Below are positions 20,138 to 29,005 of a DNA stretch of 64,000 nucleotides, piece by piece. Numbering within the stretch: position 1 is the stretch's first letter; each line of letters starts with the position of its first letter. A program made the position numbers and the translations under genes. The notes below the pieces were generated by a model. The model worked only from the letters and a program-made list of their open reading frames with translations. It had not been told where the DNA came from and did no database searches. Source of the DNA: Tumebacillus avium (GTDB taxonomy: Bacteria; Bacillota; Bacilli; Tumebacillales; Tumebacillaceae). The stretch is taken from positions 32,501 through 96,500 of the forward strand of contig NZ_CP021434.1 of the NCBI RefSeq assembly GCF_002162355.1. The letters run 5' to 3'.

Positions 20138-20320
20138 GTCCCCCCTTCCAATTCTCTCCAGTCTGTCCAAGGTGTTATTGATAAGTGTATGCAGCCCTGA
20201 AGACTCCTATACAAGTTTTAAGTGGGGGGTGTGCCAAGAAGTGTTCGGAGAGCGTGGCGCACGTCGAAGAGACACTAAGGGAGCACCGCTGTGACTTTAC
20301 AAAGGAGGTCTCCTCAGCTG

Positions 20321-21625
20321 ATGCGAAAACGCTCCTTTTGCAAATGGCTCCTCGTTGCGGTCTGCTCATTCTCGCTCGCTTTTTCCGGCGCTTCCGGAAC
20401 ACCGGTGCGCGCGCAGGATGCAGGCGCGGTCACGCTGCGCAACGTATTTCCGAAAGTGGACGAAATGCAGACCAACTCCTTTCGCTTCCAGGCTGCAGCC
20501 GGGTTGGTGACGATCTCTGCACCTGACGTGGCGGTGGGCCAGTACCTTTCTGTACGGGTGGAAAACGCGACCACACACGACATCGTGCATGACGAACTGC
20601 TAGGCAAAGACGAGCCGGGCGTGGAAGACCCGGTCAGCCCGTCGACCACGTTTAAGCTGGCATCGCCCGGCGCGTACAACTTGCTGGTCAGCAACATTTA
20701 TCTTGGCGAAACGGGTTCTGCGACGGTGAATGTCTCGATCAGCGGCACCGGGCTGACCGTCCCCGACACTCAGGTGCCGGAACTGACGATGCGCTCATTT
20801 CCGATCGGCGAAGTGATCACCAAACCGTTTGACCTGGCGCCAAACGTGTCTTCAAACGTCCCGTCGGCGAAGCTGCACATCTATTTGGACGGGGAACTGC
20901 ACAGCGAAACGGCGCTGTCCGCAGGCACGCACTCGGCGATCTTTAACCCGGCTGCTTTTGAAGACGGCTTTCATGAACTGACCGTCACCGCATCGCGGCC
21001 CAACTCCGCCAACGAAACGGTGCTGTTCGGCAGCTTTTTCTCAGCGGTCAGACAATCGTTTCAGGATGTCAGGCAGACGCACTGGGCGTACGGCAATATT
21101 GAAATTCTGCATGAGCTTGGCATGATCACCGGCTTTCAAGGAAAATACGAGCCGGACAAAGCGAGCTCCCGCGCCGAATATGCCACGCTGCTCGCCAACT
21201 ACTTCTTCACGCCGGAAGACATCGCAGCCGCTCCAGTGAAAGGGCCGTTTGCCGATATCAATACGAAAGAAGGCCACTGGGCGGCGAAAATGATCAACCT
21301 GCTCGCCGAAAATGACCTGATCTCAGGTTCGGTCAACGAGCAAGGGCAAACGGTCTTCCGCCCGAACGACACGATCAGCCGGGCCGAAGCGGCGACCATG
21401 GTCGGCAACATTCTCGGCTTCTCGCAGGAGGACATCACCGGCCAGAACACGTCGTTCTCCGACTTTGCGAAAGTTCCGTCCTGGGCCAAGCCGTCCGTTC
21501 TGGTCATGAACCAGTACGGCTACCTGAAAGGCGTAAACAACAACGGCCTCTACTATTTCAATCCGTTCGACAAGCTTTCGAAAGCGGAAGGCGCCACCAT
21601 TCTCGCCAAAGTGCTGGGGTATTAG
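20321..21625 (+). CDS. SLH-domain surface protein
   Basis: A 434-aa exported protein. It has a signal peptide (RKRSFCKWLLVAVCSFSLAFSGASG, about 2-26), then a beta-rich region of unknown fold (about 35-240). Three SLH modules finish it (FQDVRQTHWAYGNIEILHEL, FADINTKEGHWAAKMINLL, FSDFAKVPSWAKPSVLVMN). SLH triplets bind pyruvylated secondary cell-wall polymers, so the protein should sit in the cell wall or S-layer. The start was set at the ATG after AAAGGAGG (spacing 12). Confidence 0.88.
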   Translation: MRKRSFCKWLLVAVCSFSLAFSGASGTPVRAQDAGAVTLRNVFPKVDEMQTNSFRFQAAAGLVTISAPDVAVGQYLSVRVENATTHDIVHDELLGKDEPGVEDPVSPSTTFKLASPGAYNLLVSNIYLGETGSATVNVSISGTGLTVPDTQVPELTMRSFPIGEVITKPFDLAPNVSSNVPSAKLHIYLDGELHSETALSAGTHSAIFNPAAFEDGFHELTVTASRPNSANETVLFGSFFSAVRQSFQDVRQTHWAYGNIEILHELGMITGFQGKYEPDKASSRAEYATLLANYFFTPEDIAAAPVKGPFADINTKEGHWAAKMINLLAENDLISGSVNEQGQTVFRPNDTISRAEAATMVGNILGFSQEDITGQNTSFSDFAKVPSWAKPSVLVMNQYGYLKGVNNNGLYYFNPFDKLSKAEGATILAKVLGY

Positions 21626-21633
21626 AAACAAAC

Positions 21634-21668
21634 AAAACCGCTCCCGATGACGGGAGCGGTTTTACTTT
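21634..21668. terminator. Terminator between the SLH gene and the sensor kinase gene
   Basis: The stem aaaaccgctcccg / cgggagcggtttt has A and T runs on both sides and lies between converging genes. Confidence 0.88.
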
Positions 21669-22933
21669 TTCGCAGGCAGGAACACCGTAAAGGAGGTGCC
21701 TTTGCCCGGCGTGCTGTCGACGCGGATTTTGCCATGGTGGGCTTCGACGATCCACTGGGCGATCGAAAGGCCCAGCCCGGTGCCGCCGTCTGACGAAGTG
21801 CGGACTTTGTCCCCGCGAAAGAAGCGGTCAAACACAAACGGCAGGTCTTCCCGCGCGATGCCTTCGCCCGTGTCTTCCACCTCGAACTCCGCCCCGTGCG
21901 AGGTGCGGCTGCAGGACACATGCACCTTGCCTTCTGCCGGGGTGTATTTCAAAGCGTTGTCGAGCAGGATGACCAAGAGCTGGCGCAGGCGCGCTTCGTC
22001 CGCTTCGATCTGGATGCCCGGCTGCAGCTTGGTGGTAAGCTCAATGTCGCGCAGCTCAGCCATCTGCGCGAACTGCCACGACACGTCGGCGAGCAAGGCG
22101 TCGAGCTGCAGAGGTTTGCGCTCGATCTCCATCTGGTTGGAGTCGGAACGGGCCAGCGTGAGCAGATCGCTGACCAGTTTGTTCATTCTTCGCGTTTCTT
22201 TGTAGACGTTGGAGATCTTTTCGCTTTCCTCTTCAATCGTGCGCTCCGGGTGACGGAACAGCAGCTCGGCCTGCGACTGGATGACGGCCAGCGGCGTGCG
22301 CAGTTCATGGGAAGCGTCGGCGACAAACTGCTGCTGCTTGTCCCACGAGACGCGGATTGGCACCAAGGCTCGTCCGGCCAGAAACAGTCCGGCCAACACT
22401 GTGACGATCCCGCCTGCTAAGGTGCCTGCCGTCAAGACCATCAGCAGGCGGTCGAGGATCGTCTGCTCGGAGTCGATGTTGCGCACCAACTGCACTTTGG
22501 AGATCGACACTTTAAAGAGATTGCCTTTCAGCTCGATCAGCGTATTGCCGGGCGGCGGACTCACCGTCAGCACCCGGTAGCTGTGCTCGCCGAACTGATA
22601 GGTTTGCGGGAGATCGTGCGGTTCGATTTTTTGAAACTCCAGCACGTCCGCTTCATCCATCTCTTCCTGATTGGGATTGGTGTTGATCAGCTTGCCTTCT
22701 GTCGTCCAGACCAGCAGGACTGCCTGGCGGTCGATCGGCCGGCCAACCGGGCGAAACATCGGGCTCTGCCCCTGGTCGAAAATGCGCCGGGACTGGTCGA
22801 TCATCGCCGCATCAACCTGATCGACCAGCCGTTCTTCCATATAGAGATACAATGCGGTGCTGCCTGAGATCAAAATGATAAAAAAGACGAGTGCGTTTAA
22901 AATGACCAGCTTGTTGCGGATCTTCGCGAACAT
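21662..22933 (-). CDS. Sensor histidine kinase
   Basis: A 423-aa membrane kinase. Membrane segments lie at about 9-30 and 165-190, with an extracellular sensor of about 130 residues between them. The HisKA H-box is ADASHELRTPLAVIQSQ (phosphorylated His about 221). The HATPase boxes are ILLDNALKYTP (N), DTGEGI (G1), DRFFRGD (F) and GGTGLGLSIA (G2). It overlaps the response regulator stop by one nt (TGATG), so the pair is translationally coupled. The stimulus is unknown; the downstream exported repeat protein gene is a possible target. Confidence 0.93.
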   Translation of the reverse strand: MFAKIRNKLVILNALVFFIILISGSTALYLYMEERLVDQVDAAMIDQSRRIFDQGQSPMFRPVGRPIDRQAVLLVWTTEGKLINTNPNQEEMDEADVLEFQKIEPHDLPQTYQFGEHSYRVLTVSPPPGNTLIELKGNLFKVSISKVQLVRNIDSEQTILDRLLMVLTAGTLAGGIVTVLAGLFLAGRALVPIRVSWDKQQQFVADASHELRTPLAVIQSQAELLFRHPERTIEEESEKISNVYKETRRMNKLVSDLLTLARSDSNQMEIERKPLQLDALLADVSWQFAQMAELRDIELTTKLQPGIQIEADEARLRQLLVILLDNALKYTPAEGKVHVSCSRTSHGAEFEVEDTGEGIAREDLPFVFDRFFRGDKVRTSSDGGTGLGLSIAQWIVEAHHGKIRVDSTPGKGTSFTVFLPAKK

Positions 22934-23610
22934 CAGCTTTTCTCCTTCAGCATATAGCCGACGCCGCGAATCGTATGAATCAGCCCGTCACAGTTGTGCG
23001 GGGCCAGTTTCTTGCGCACATAGTGCAGATAGACGTCAACCACACCCATGTTCGTGTCCACGTCAAATCCCCACACGCGGTCAAAAATCTGCTCTTTCGT
23101 TAAAATCTGCCCCCGGTTGAGCAGCAAAAACTCCAGCAGCTTGTATTCTTTCGCCGTCAGCTTCAGCGGTGCGCATTCAACAAACGCATCAAATTCCTTC
23201 GCTTTCAGCACCAGCGGACCGCAGACCACTTCACCGTCCGTTCCGACCCCGCCTTTGCGCCGCAGAAGCGCGCGGGCGCGGGCGAGCAGTTCCTGAAAGG
23301 CAAACGGCTTGGTCAGATAATCATCCGCCCCTGCGTCCAGCCCCTTTACCCGGTCTTCCACCGAGTCGCGGGCGGTGAGCAGCAGGATCGGGGTCTCGCT
23401 GCCCGCTTTGCGCAGCGCTTTGATGATCTCCAGCCCCGTTTTGCCCGGCAGCATGATATCGAGCACCAGCAGGTCATAAATGCCCTGCTCCGCATACATC
23501 AGCCCGTCGTAGCCGTTGTCGGCACGGTCGGTCTGATAGCCTTCTTCTTCAAACACATCTGCGACTGCCTGCAAGAGCGAAGCATCATCTTCGACGACCA
23601 GCAATTTCAT
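22933..23610 (-). CDS. OmpR/PhoB-family response regulator
   Basis: A 225-aa two-domain regulator. The receiver has the acidic pair EDD, the phosphoacceptor Asp in LLVLDIMLPGKTG (about residue 52), Thr in LLTARD and Lys in YLTKPFAFQE. The C-terminal winged helix ends KKLAPHNCDGLIHTIRGVGYML, typical of OmpR-type DNA-binding domains. It is encoded directly upstream of its kinase. Confidence 0.95.
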   Translation of the reverse strand: MKLLVVEDDASLLQAVADVFEEEGYQTDRADNGYDGLMYAEQGIYDLLVLDIMLPGKTGLEIIKALRKAGSETPILLLTARDSVEDRVKGLDAGADDYLTKPFAFQELLARARALLRRKGGVGTDGEVVCGPLVLKAKEFDAFVECAPLKLTAKEYKLLEFLLLNRGQILTKEQIFDRVWGFDVDTNMGVVDVYLHYVRKKLAPHNCDGLIHTIRGVGYMLKEKS

Positions 23611-23703
23611 CGCATCGCCCCCTTTTTCCAGTGTGTGCAGCTTCTGGGTAAATACTCGAAGGGAACAGGCAATCCCTGCCTGTCCCCTTCGAAAAAGAAC
23701 TGA

Positions 23704-24600
23704 TTAGTCGATGCGAAGCGAAGTCGGTGTTGCTGCCGCGCCGGTGGTGGAGCCGGAAGCATCCGGAGCGACTGCGCCGTCGGTGCCCGGTGCTGCGCCC
23801 GGGAAGCCGCCGAAGCCGCGCTCGCCGTGACCATGACCTTTGCCGCCAAAGCCTTTACCAATCGGGCCGGTGCTGGTGATCATCTCTTGGAGGTGCTCTG
23901 CGGTCATCTTTTCTTTCATCGCGTCCGCCTGCTCTTGGGTGATCTTGCCGTCGGTCACCGCCTGCTCAAGCTGCTTTTGCTGCTGGGTCTGCAGGAACTC
24001 GATCAGCTTGTCTTGGGTGATGCCTTTGCCTTCTGCGATCTGCGCGAGGGTTTTGCCTGCTTGCTTCGCGGTGCACAGCTCTTCTTCGGTCAGGCCGAGG
24101 AACGTTGCCAGCTCTTCGCCGCCGGCGCGCATGATGAAGTCGCCTTTCCCGCCGTGGCCGCCCTTGCCGCCGCCGAATCCGAATTTGCCGGTGCTGTTGA
24201 TCATCTCTTGGAGTCGTTCGGTCGTCAGGCCCGCTTTCATGCTGTCAGCCTGCTCTTGCGTGAGCTTGCCGTCGGTCACCGCCTGGTCGAGTTTCTTTTG
24301 CTGCTGAGTTTGCAGGAACTCGATCAGTTTGGCCTCGGTGATGCCTTTGCCTTCTGCGATCTGCTTGAGCGTTTTGCCTTCCTGCTGTGCGGTGTGCAAT
24401 TCTGCTTCGGTCAGGCCGAGGAACGTTTGCAGCTCGGTGCCGCCAAACGGGATTTTCATCATTTTCTTGCCTGCGACCGGCGCTTGCTGCTGCTGCGTGC
24501 TGGTCGTGTTATCGGTAGTCGCTGCCAGCGCTGTGCCGGAACCTGCCAACACCGCCGCGATCCCCAAGGTCATCAACAATTTCGTTCTTTTGCTCATCAT
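23704..24600 (-). CDS. Secreted protein with two tandem ~85-aa repeats
   Basis: A 298-aa exported protein with a signal peptide (KLLMTLGIAAVLAGSGTALAA). Its body has two near-identical modules (about 55-135 and 160-240). Each has the form FLGLTEAEL-TA--GKTL-QIAEGKGIT--KLIEFLQTQQQK followed by QAV-DGK-TQEQAD-MK and a Gly-rich break. The modules resemble short helical 'DUF2680/YckD-like' repeats, but I am not certain of the family. The ends are Gly-rich and low-complexity. It lies 93 nt upstream of the two-component genes on the same strand and has its own RBS (AAAGGGTGAG). Confidence 0.75.
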   Translation of the reverse strand: MMSKRTKLLMTLGIAAVLAGSGTALAATTDNTTSTQQQQAPVAGKKMMKIPFGGTELQTFLGLTEAELHTAQQEGKTLKQIAEGKGITEAKLIEFLQTQQQKKLDQAVTDGKLTQEQADSMKAGLTTERLQEMINSTGKFGFGGGKGGHGGKGDFIMRAGGEELATFLGLTEEELCTAKQAGKTLAQIAEGKGITQDKLIEFLQTQQQKQLEQAVTDGKITQEQADAMKEKMTAEHLQEMITSTGPIGKGFGGKGHGHGERGFGGFPGAAPGTDGAVAPDASGSTTGAAATPTSLRID

Positions 24601-24685
24601 ATTACACTCACCCTTTCGGTTGTAGTTGCTTGCCTTGCCGCCTTACAACCTCAGTATGGGGGAGCTCCTTTAGATTTTCTTTAAA

Positions 24686-24705
24686 AAAACCCCTCCGAAG
24701 AGGGG
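24686..24705 (-). terminator. Terminator after trpB
   Basis: The minus-strand stem CCCCTC/GAGGGG with a TTCG tetraloop is followed by TTTTTTT, 11 nt past the trpB stop. Confidence 0.85.
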
Positions 24706-24715
24706 CTTGGCAAAA

Positions 24716-25876
<1,161 letters not shown>

Positions 25877-25933
25877 CTCAACTTCCTCCTCAGTGAATAT
25901 AACTATAACTTTACTTTCACTCATCTGAGGTTA

Positions 25934-25962
25934 ATTATAACAAACAATTTCGACGCTTTCAA
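25934..25962 (-). promoter_or_regulatory. Promoter of trpB
   Basis: The minus strand reads TTGAAA (25957-25962), a 17-nt spacer and a perfect TATAAT (25934-25939). The same six bases at 25957-25962 read TTTCAA on the plus strand. Confidence 0.75.
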
Positions 25963-25987
25963 TCTGGAGTCCAAGAACTGGTATAAT
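25957..25987 (+). promoter_or_regulatory. Putative promoter of the pentapeptide gene, overlapping the trpB promoter
   Basis: A perfect TATAAT lies at 25982-25987, 36 nt before the pentapeptide gene. The only -35-like element is TTTCAA at 25957-25962, with a long 19-nt spacer; those bases are also the trpB -35. Confidence 0.5.
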
Positions 25988-26023
25988 TAAGAATCGGTAT
26001 TAGAACAGAGGAGGTTTCATCTG

Positions 26024-26629
26024 ATGATCGAGTGGAACGGACGGGAGTTTGAAGGGGAGGATCTGCGCGATGTGGATTTTACGGAGGGGGAGCTGCGGGA
26101 CTGCAAGTTTGTGAATTGCGATTTCCGGCATGCGGAGCTGAAAGAGCTGCAGACGCACGGGTGCCAGTTTGTCGGCTGTGATTTCAGCGGCGGGCTGTTT
26201 AACAACTCGGTGCATCACAACTCGGCATTTGTGAACTGCCAGTTCCAGTCGGCCAACCTGTTTGTGACCGAGTTCAAAGGGTGCAAGATGACCGGGTCGA
26301 GTTTTCTGGAAGCGGTGTTGACCGGGGTGAGCATCACGGGCGGGGATTTTTCGTATGTCAATCTGCGTTCCCAGGATCTGAAGGGGCAAAAGCTGCGCGG
26401 GGTGCGTTTTGTGGAAGCGGATCTCTACGGCTGCCTCTTGGAAAAAGCGGACTTGCGCGACGCCGACCTCAGCCGCGCCAACCTCGCCCATGCCAAAGTG
26501 TCCGGCGCAGATTTTCGCGGGGCGGCGATGGATGGAGTTCCGTTTGAAAATCTGGATGTGCGCGGCGCGAAGCTGGACATGGAGCAGGCGGTGCTGTTCG
26601 CCAAGGCGCATGGCGCGAAAGTAGATTAG
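26024..26629 (+). CDS. Pentapeptide repeat protein
   Basis: A 201-aa soluble protein made almost wholly of A(D/N)LXX-type pentapeptides (for example DADLSRANLAHAKVSGADF). Such proteins fold as a right-handed quadrilateral beta-helix. Some members mimic DNA and shield gyrase (Qnr, MfpA, AlbG), and an Qnr-like role is conceivable but not shown. Repeats run from about residue 10 to 190 with no clear break. RBS: GAGGAGG. A terminator follows. Confidence 0.87.
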   Translation: MIEWNGREFEGEDLRDVDFTEGELRDCKFVNCDFRHAELKELQTHGCQFVGCDFSGGLFNNSVHHNSAFVNCQFQSANLFVTEFKGCKMTGSSFLEAVLTGVSITGGDFSYVNLRSQDLKGQKLRGVRFVEADLYGCLLEKADLRDADLSRANLAHAKVSGADFRGAAMDGVPFENLDVRGAKLDMEQAVLFAKAHGAKVD

Positions 26630-26637
26630 AAAACGAA

Positions 26638-26661
26638 AAGCCCTGGTCAGGGCTTTTTTGT
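26638..26661 (+). terminator. Terminator after the pentapeptide gene
   Basis: The stem aaagccctg / cagggcttt with a short loop is followed by TTTTTTG. Confidence 0.85.
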
Positions 26662-26875
26662 TAGTATTGCATAATGCCGTCGAGATCGAGATTAGGCGTC
26701 CAATCCGCTTGGCCGTGGAACTGCTCGACTTTGAAGTCGGTCACTAGATCTTGTAGCCGTTCGACCAGTCGCTTTTTTCCACAGCGACCAGATCGGGATG
26801 ACCTTACACGGCAAAAATATCAGCGCCGACTTCGCTCGATTGGCCCGCAGACGCCTCCATTCCCTTTTATTTTCC
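26661..26875 (-). pseudogene. Possible remnant of a small gene (frames broken)
   Basis: This stretch lies between two terminators and has no intact gene. On the minus strand the pieces read like protein but in different frames. One piece starts MEASAGQSSEVGADIFAV and stops; the same frame continues as GHPDLVAVEKSDWSNGYKI before another stop. A shift then gives LVTDFKVEQFHGQADWTPN and onward to a clean stop at 26661-26663. The family is not recognised. It could also be chance. Confidence 0.35.
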
Positions 26876-26878
26876 AAC

Positions 26879-26910
26879 AAAAAGAGAGCGGTGGTCAACC
26901 CACCGCTCTC
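26879..26910 (-). terminator. Terminator after the NlpC/P60 gene
   Basis: The stem GAGAGCGGTGG/CCACCGCTCTC is followed on the minus strand by TTTTTG, 17 nt past the stop codon. Confidence 0.88.
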
Positions 26911-26927
26911 CGATTTCCACTATGCGA

Positions 26928-27653
26928 TTAATAATAACGGCGTGCCCCGACGAAGTGCGGGCCCCAGTAGGTGTTGCTCATCGAGTAGACCCAGATGCCT
27001 TTGGACGATGTGGCGGAGATGAATTTGTTGTTGCCCATGTAGAACCCGACGTGCGAGATATGCTGCCCTTCGACGGCAAAGAAGACCAGGTCGCCAGGCT
27101 GCATTTTCCAGCGGTTGATCGCTCGGCCGTACTTATACAGGCCGGACGATGTGGTGCGCGGGATGTTGACGCCGAACTTGCGGAACATGTAGTAGACGAA
27201 GCCGGAGCAGTCGAAGCCTTGCGACGGCGATTCGGCGCCCCAGACGTATTTGATGCCGGTGTAGTGCGTGGTGTCGGCGATCATCTTGCGCTTGAGAATC
27301 GCGTGCGAGATCTCGCGCTGGGTGACCGGGCCGACCACACCGTCGGCGCGGATGCTGTAGGCGAGTTGGAAGTTCTTGACCGCCTGTTTGGTGACCGTGC
27401 CGTAATAGCCGGTGATCTTCCAGTATTTATAGAAGCCAAGCGTTTTCAAATTGGTCTGCAATTGGCGCACTGCCCAGCCGGAGTAACCTTGTTTGAGCAG
27501 GCCGGACGTCAGGGTGTTGGGCAGATTCACAGCAGCTTCGGTCGCAGGCTGCTGCTGCGGCACATGGCTTTTCGCCTGAGCGGGCAGTCCGGTGCAGATC
27601 AGGGAAGCGGCGATCAGGACGGAGCAGAGCATCCGTTTGGCAAACAATCTCAT
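26928..27653 (-). CDS. Secreted NlpC/P60 peptidoglycan hydrolase with PG-binding domain
   Basis: A 241-aa exported cell-wall enzyme. A signal peptide ending AQAK (about residue 28) precedes a peptidoglycan-binding type 1 domain (GWAVRQLQTNLKTLGF ... GVVGPVTQREI, about 58-110) and a C-terminal NlpC/P60 domain. The catalytic Cys is in FDCSGFVYYMF and the His in HISHVGFYMGN. The family cleaves D-gamma-glutamyl-diaminopimelate bonds. Upstream lies an extended -10 (TGTTATAAG near 27687) and, further up, a structured-RNA candidate with a terminator. Confidence 0.92.
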   Translation of the reverse strand: MRLFAKRMLCSVLIAASLICTGLPAQAKSHVPQQQPATEAAVNLPNTLTSGLLKQGYSGWAVRQLQTNLKTLGFYKYWKITGYYGTVTKQAVKNFQLAYSIRADGVVGPVTQREISHAILKRKMIADTTHYTGIKYVWGAESPSQGFDCSGFVYYMFRKFGVNIPRTTSSGLYKYGRAINRWKMQPGDLVFFAVEGQHISHVGFYMGNNKFISATSSKGIWVYSMSNTYWGPHFVGARRYY

Positions 27654-27714
27654 GTGAAATTCCTCCTTCGGCTCGTGTACCCTTATAACATCACCAGAAG
27701 AGGAAGTTCACATG

Positions 27715-27900
27715 ACAGGAAAAAAGCCCCCGGTATAATCCGGGGGTCAGAAGGGAAGCATTCTGTGATTTCACGAATCTGCCAGCAAGGCATTGTTGGT
27801 GAAATGTTTATGACGGAACCCACCGATCACTCTCACATTGCGACCCGCTGGCCATTCATGAAGCAAGATGCTTATGTAGTTAGTCGCAGATGGGTTCCGT
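27715..27900 (-). ncRNA. Candidate structured RNA ending in a terminator
   Basis: No gene fits this gap, but it is rich in nested stems. There is a 10-bp perfect pair acggaaccca (27813-27822) / tgggttccgt (27891-27900) that encloses tgcgac/gtcgca (27839-27844/27883-27888) and the hairpin aagca-aga-tgctt (27861-27873). A second element is atttcac/gtgaaat (27768-27774/27799-27805) enclosing tgcc/ggca. On the minus strand it ends with the hairpin CCCCCGG/CCGGGGG (27727-27746) and TTTTTT. It could be a small RNA or a terminator-type leader of the NlpC/P60 gene. No known riboswitch consensus was recognised. Confidence 0.5.
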
Positions 27901-27912
27901 TTTGTTTCACTT

Positions 27913-27968
27913 CTGATTTAATTTTTCTGATCTAATTTTTCTGATCTAATTTTTCTGGTCTAATTTTC
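27913..27968. repeat. Four tandem copies of a 14-bp AT-rich unit
   Basis: The unit ctgatctaattttt occurs four times in a row (27913, 27927, 27941, 27955); the outer copies differ at one or two bases. It overlaps the stop codon of the 57-aa membrane gene and lies next to the structured-RNA candidate. Confidence 0.85.
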
Positions 27969-28119
27969 TTTCGATCGCTTCAAGGCGTTTGTTCATCTCG
28001 GTGGTGTTGTTGCGAATCTTGAAGATCGCTCCGATCAGGGAGACGACCGCCACGATAATTACGGCATAAAATAAGAGTCCAATCACCTGTACCAGCATTG
28101 TGCCTACTTGAAAGTCCAT
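27946..28119 (-). CDS. Small membrane protein (DUF4083-like), 57 aa
   Basis: One membrane helix (VQVIGLLFYAVIIVAVVSLIGAIF) is followed by a short basic/coiled-coil tail (NTTEMNKRLEAIERKLDQKN). The layout resembles small DUF4083-type proteins of Bacillales. The ATG follows AGGAGG with good spacing. The last codons and stop lie in the 14-bp tandem repeat. Function unknown. Confidence 0.65.
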   Translation of the reverse strand: MDFQVGTMLVQVIGLLFYAVIIVAVVSLIGAIFKIRNNTTEMNKRLEAIERKLDQKN

Positions 28120-28187
28120 TCGGTAATCCTCCTTCATGTTCTGTCTAGTAATACGCACTAGAAGGAAAAAAGTTACATCCAATGTCA

Positions 28188-28227
28188 AAAAATGCAAAAC
28201 GCCCGTCATCCGAAGATGACGGGCGTT
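28188..28227 (-). terminator. Terminator of the tRNA array
   Basis: The stem AACGCCCGTCATC/GATGACGGGCGTT with a TTCG loop is followed on the minus strand by TTTTGCATTTTTTG, 7 nt past the last tRNA. Confidence 0.88.
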
Positions 28228-28233
28228 CGATTA

Positions 28234-28308
28234 TGGTGGAATCGAGAGGAATCGAACCTCCGACCCCCACCGTGTCAAGGTGGTGCTCTCCCTCTGAGCT
28301 ACGATTCC
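28234..28308 (-). tRNA. tRNA-Val (GAC)
   Basis: Acceptor GGAATCG/CGATTCC, encoded ACCA, anticodon loop TTGACAC in stem CCACC/GGTGG. Last gene of a seven-tRNA array. Confidence 0.95.
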
Positions 28309-28311
28309 ATA

Positions 28312-28385
28312 TGGAGGTGGCACCCGGATTTGAACCGGGGGTCAAGGATTTGCAGTCCCACGCCTTACCACTTGGCTATGCCACC
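28312..28385 (-). tRNA. tRNA-Cys (GCA)
   Basis: Acceptor GGTGGCA/TGCCACC, discriminator T, encoded CCA. The anticodon region GGACTGCAAATCC gives anticodon GCA. It lies 3 nt from tRNA-Val(GAC). Confidence 0.95.
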
Positions 28386-28401
28386 ATATGTTTTTAAAAA
28401 A

Positions 28402-28476
28402 TGGAGCGGAAGACGGGATTCGAACCCGCGACCCTCGCCTTGGCAAGGCGATGCTCTACCCCTGAGCCACTTCCGC
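28402..28476 (-). tRNA. tRNA-Gly (GCC)
   Basis: Acceptor GCGGAAG/CTTCCGC, TCCA end encoded, anticodon loop TTGCCAA (anticodon GCC). Confidence 0.95.
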
Positions 28477-28558
28477 GTACAGGATGTACGGCGTCCCGCG
28501 TTGCGACACGACGTCACGTACAGGATGTACCGTGTCCAGCGTTGCGACAGGACGTCGC
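28477..28558. repeat. 41-bp imperfect tandem duplication between tRNA-Gly and tRNA-Phe
   Basis: Two directly adjacent 41-bp copies (28477-28517 and 28518-28558) differ at five positions. Each begins gtacaggatgtac, itself a gtac/gtac inverted repeat, and contains cgttgcgaca. The copy starts on the base after the tRNA-Gly gene. This is the only large spacer inside the array. Confidence 0.9.
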
Positions 28559-28581
28559 GCTTTTAGCTGGGCTTCCTTAAA

Positions 28582-28657
<76 letters not shown>

Positions 28658-28678
28658 ATGTTGCATTTGAAATTAAAG

Positions 28679-28755
28679 TGGCGGAGCTGACGGGATTCGA
28701 ACCCGCGGTCTCCCGCGTGACAGGCGGGCATGTTAGGCCACTACACCACAGCTCC
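28679..28755 (-). tRNA. tRNA-Asp (GTC)
   Basis: Acceptor GGAGCTG/CAGCTCC, discriminator G, encoded CCA, anticodon loop CTGTCAC (anticodon GTC). Confidence 0.95.
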
Positions 28756-28762
28756 ATATAGA

Positions 28763-28838
28763 TGGTGGAGGTTGACGGGATCGAACCGCCGACCCTCTGC
28801 TTGTAAGGCAGATGCTCTCCCAGCTGAGCTAAACCTCC
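28763..28838 (-). tRNA. tRNA-Val (TAC)
   Basis: Acceptor GGAGGTT/AACCTCC, encoded ACCA, anticodon loop CTTACAA (anticodon TAC). This is the second valine tRNA in the array; with GAC it can cover all Val codons. Confidence 0.95.
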
Positions 28839-28915
28839 GTGTTAGATAAAGCAGCTTGTCTCAAGAACATTTACTACTTTATCAGTTTCTCGACTGTGCG
28901 TCAAGAGTAAAATCT

Positions 28916-28990
28916 TGGTGGAGAATAGGGGACTTGAACCCCTGACCCCTGCGCTGCCAGCGCAGTGCTCTACCACTGAGCTAATTCCCC
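28916..28990 (-). tRNA. tRNA-Ala (GGC)
   Basis: Acceptor GGGGAAT/ATTCTCC (one G-U pair), encoded ACCA, anticodon loop CTGGCAG in stem CTGCG/CGCAG (anticodon GGC). First gene of the array; 77 nt separate it from tRNA-Val(TAC). Confidence 0.95.
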
Positions 28991-29005
28991 GCGGCGACAA
29001 GACTT

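Noticed and set aside
27654..27900. A c-di-AMP (ydaO-type) riboswitch before the NlpC/P60 gene
   Set aside because: The position suits it, but the conserved c-di-AMP aptamer segments are not present; kept as an unassigned RNA candidate.
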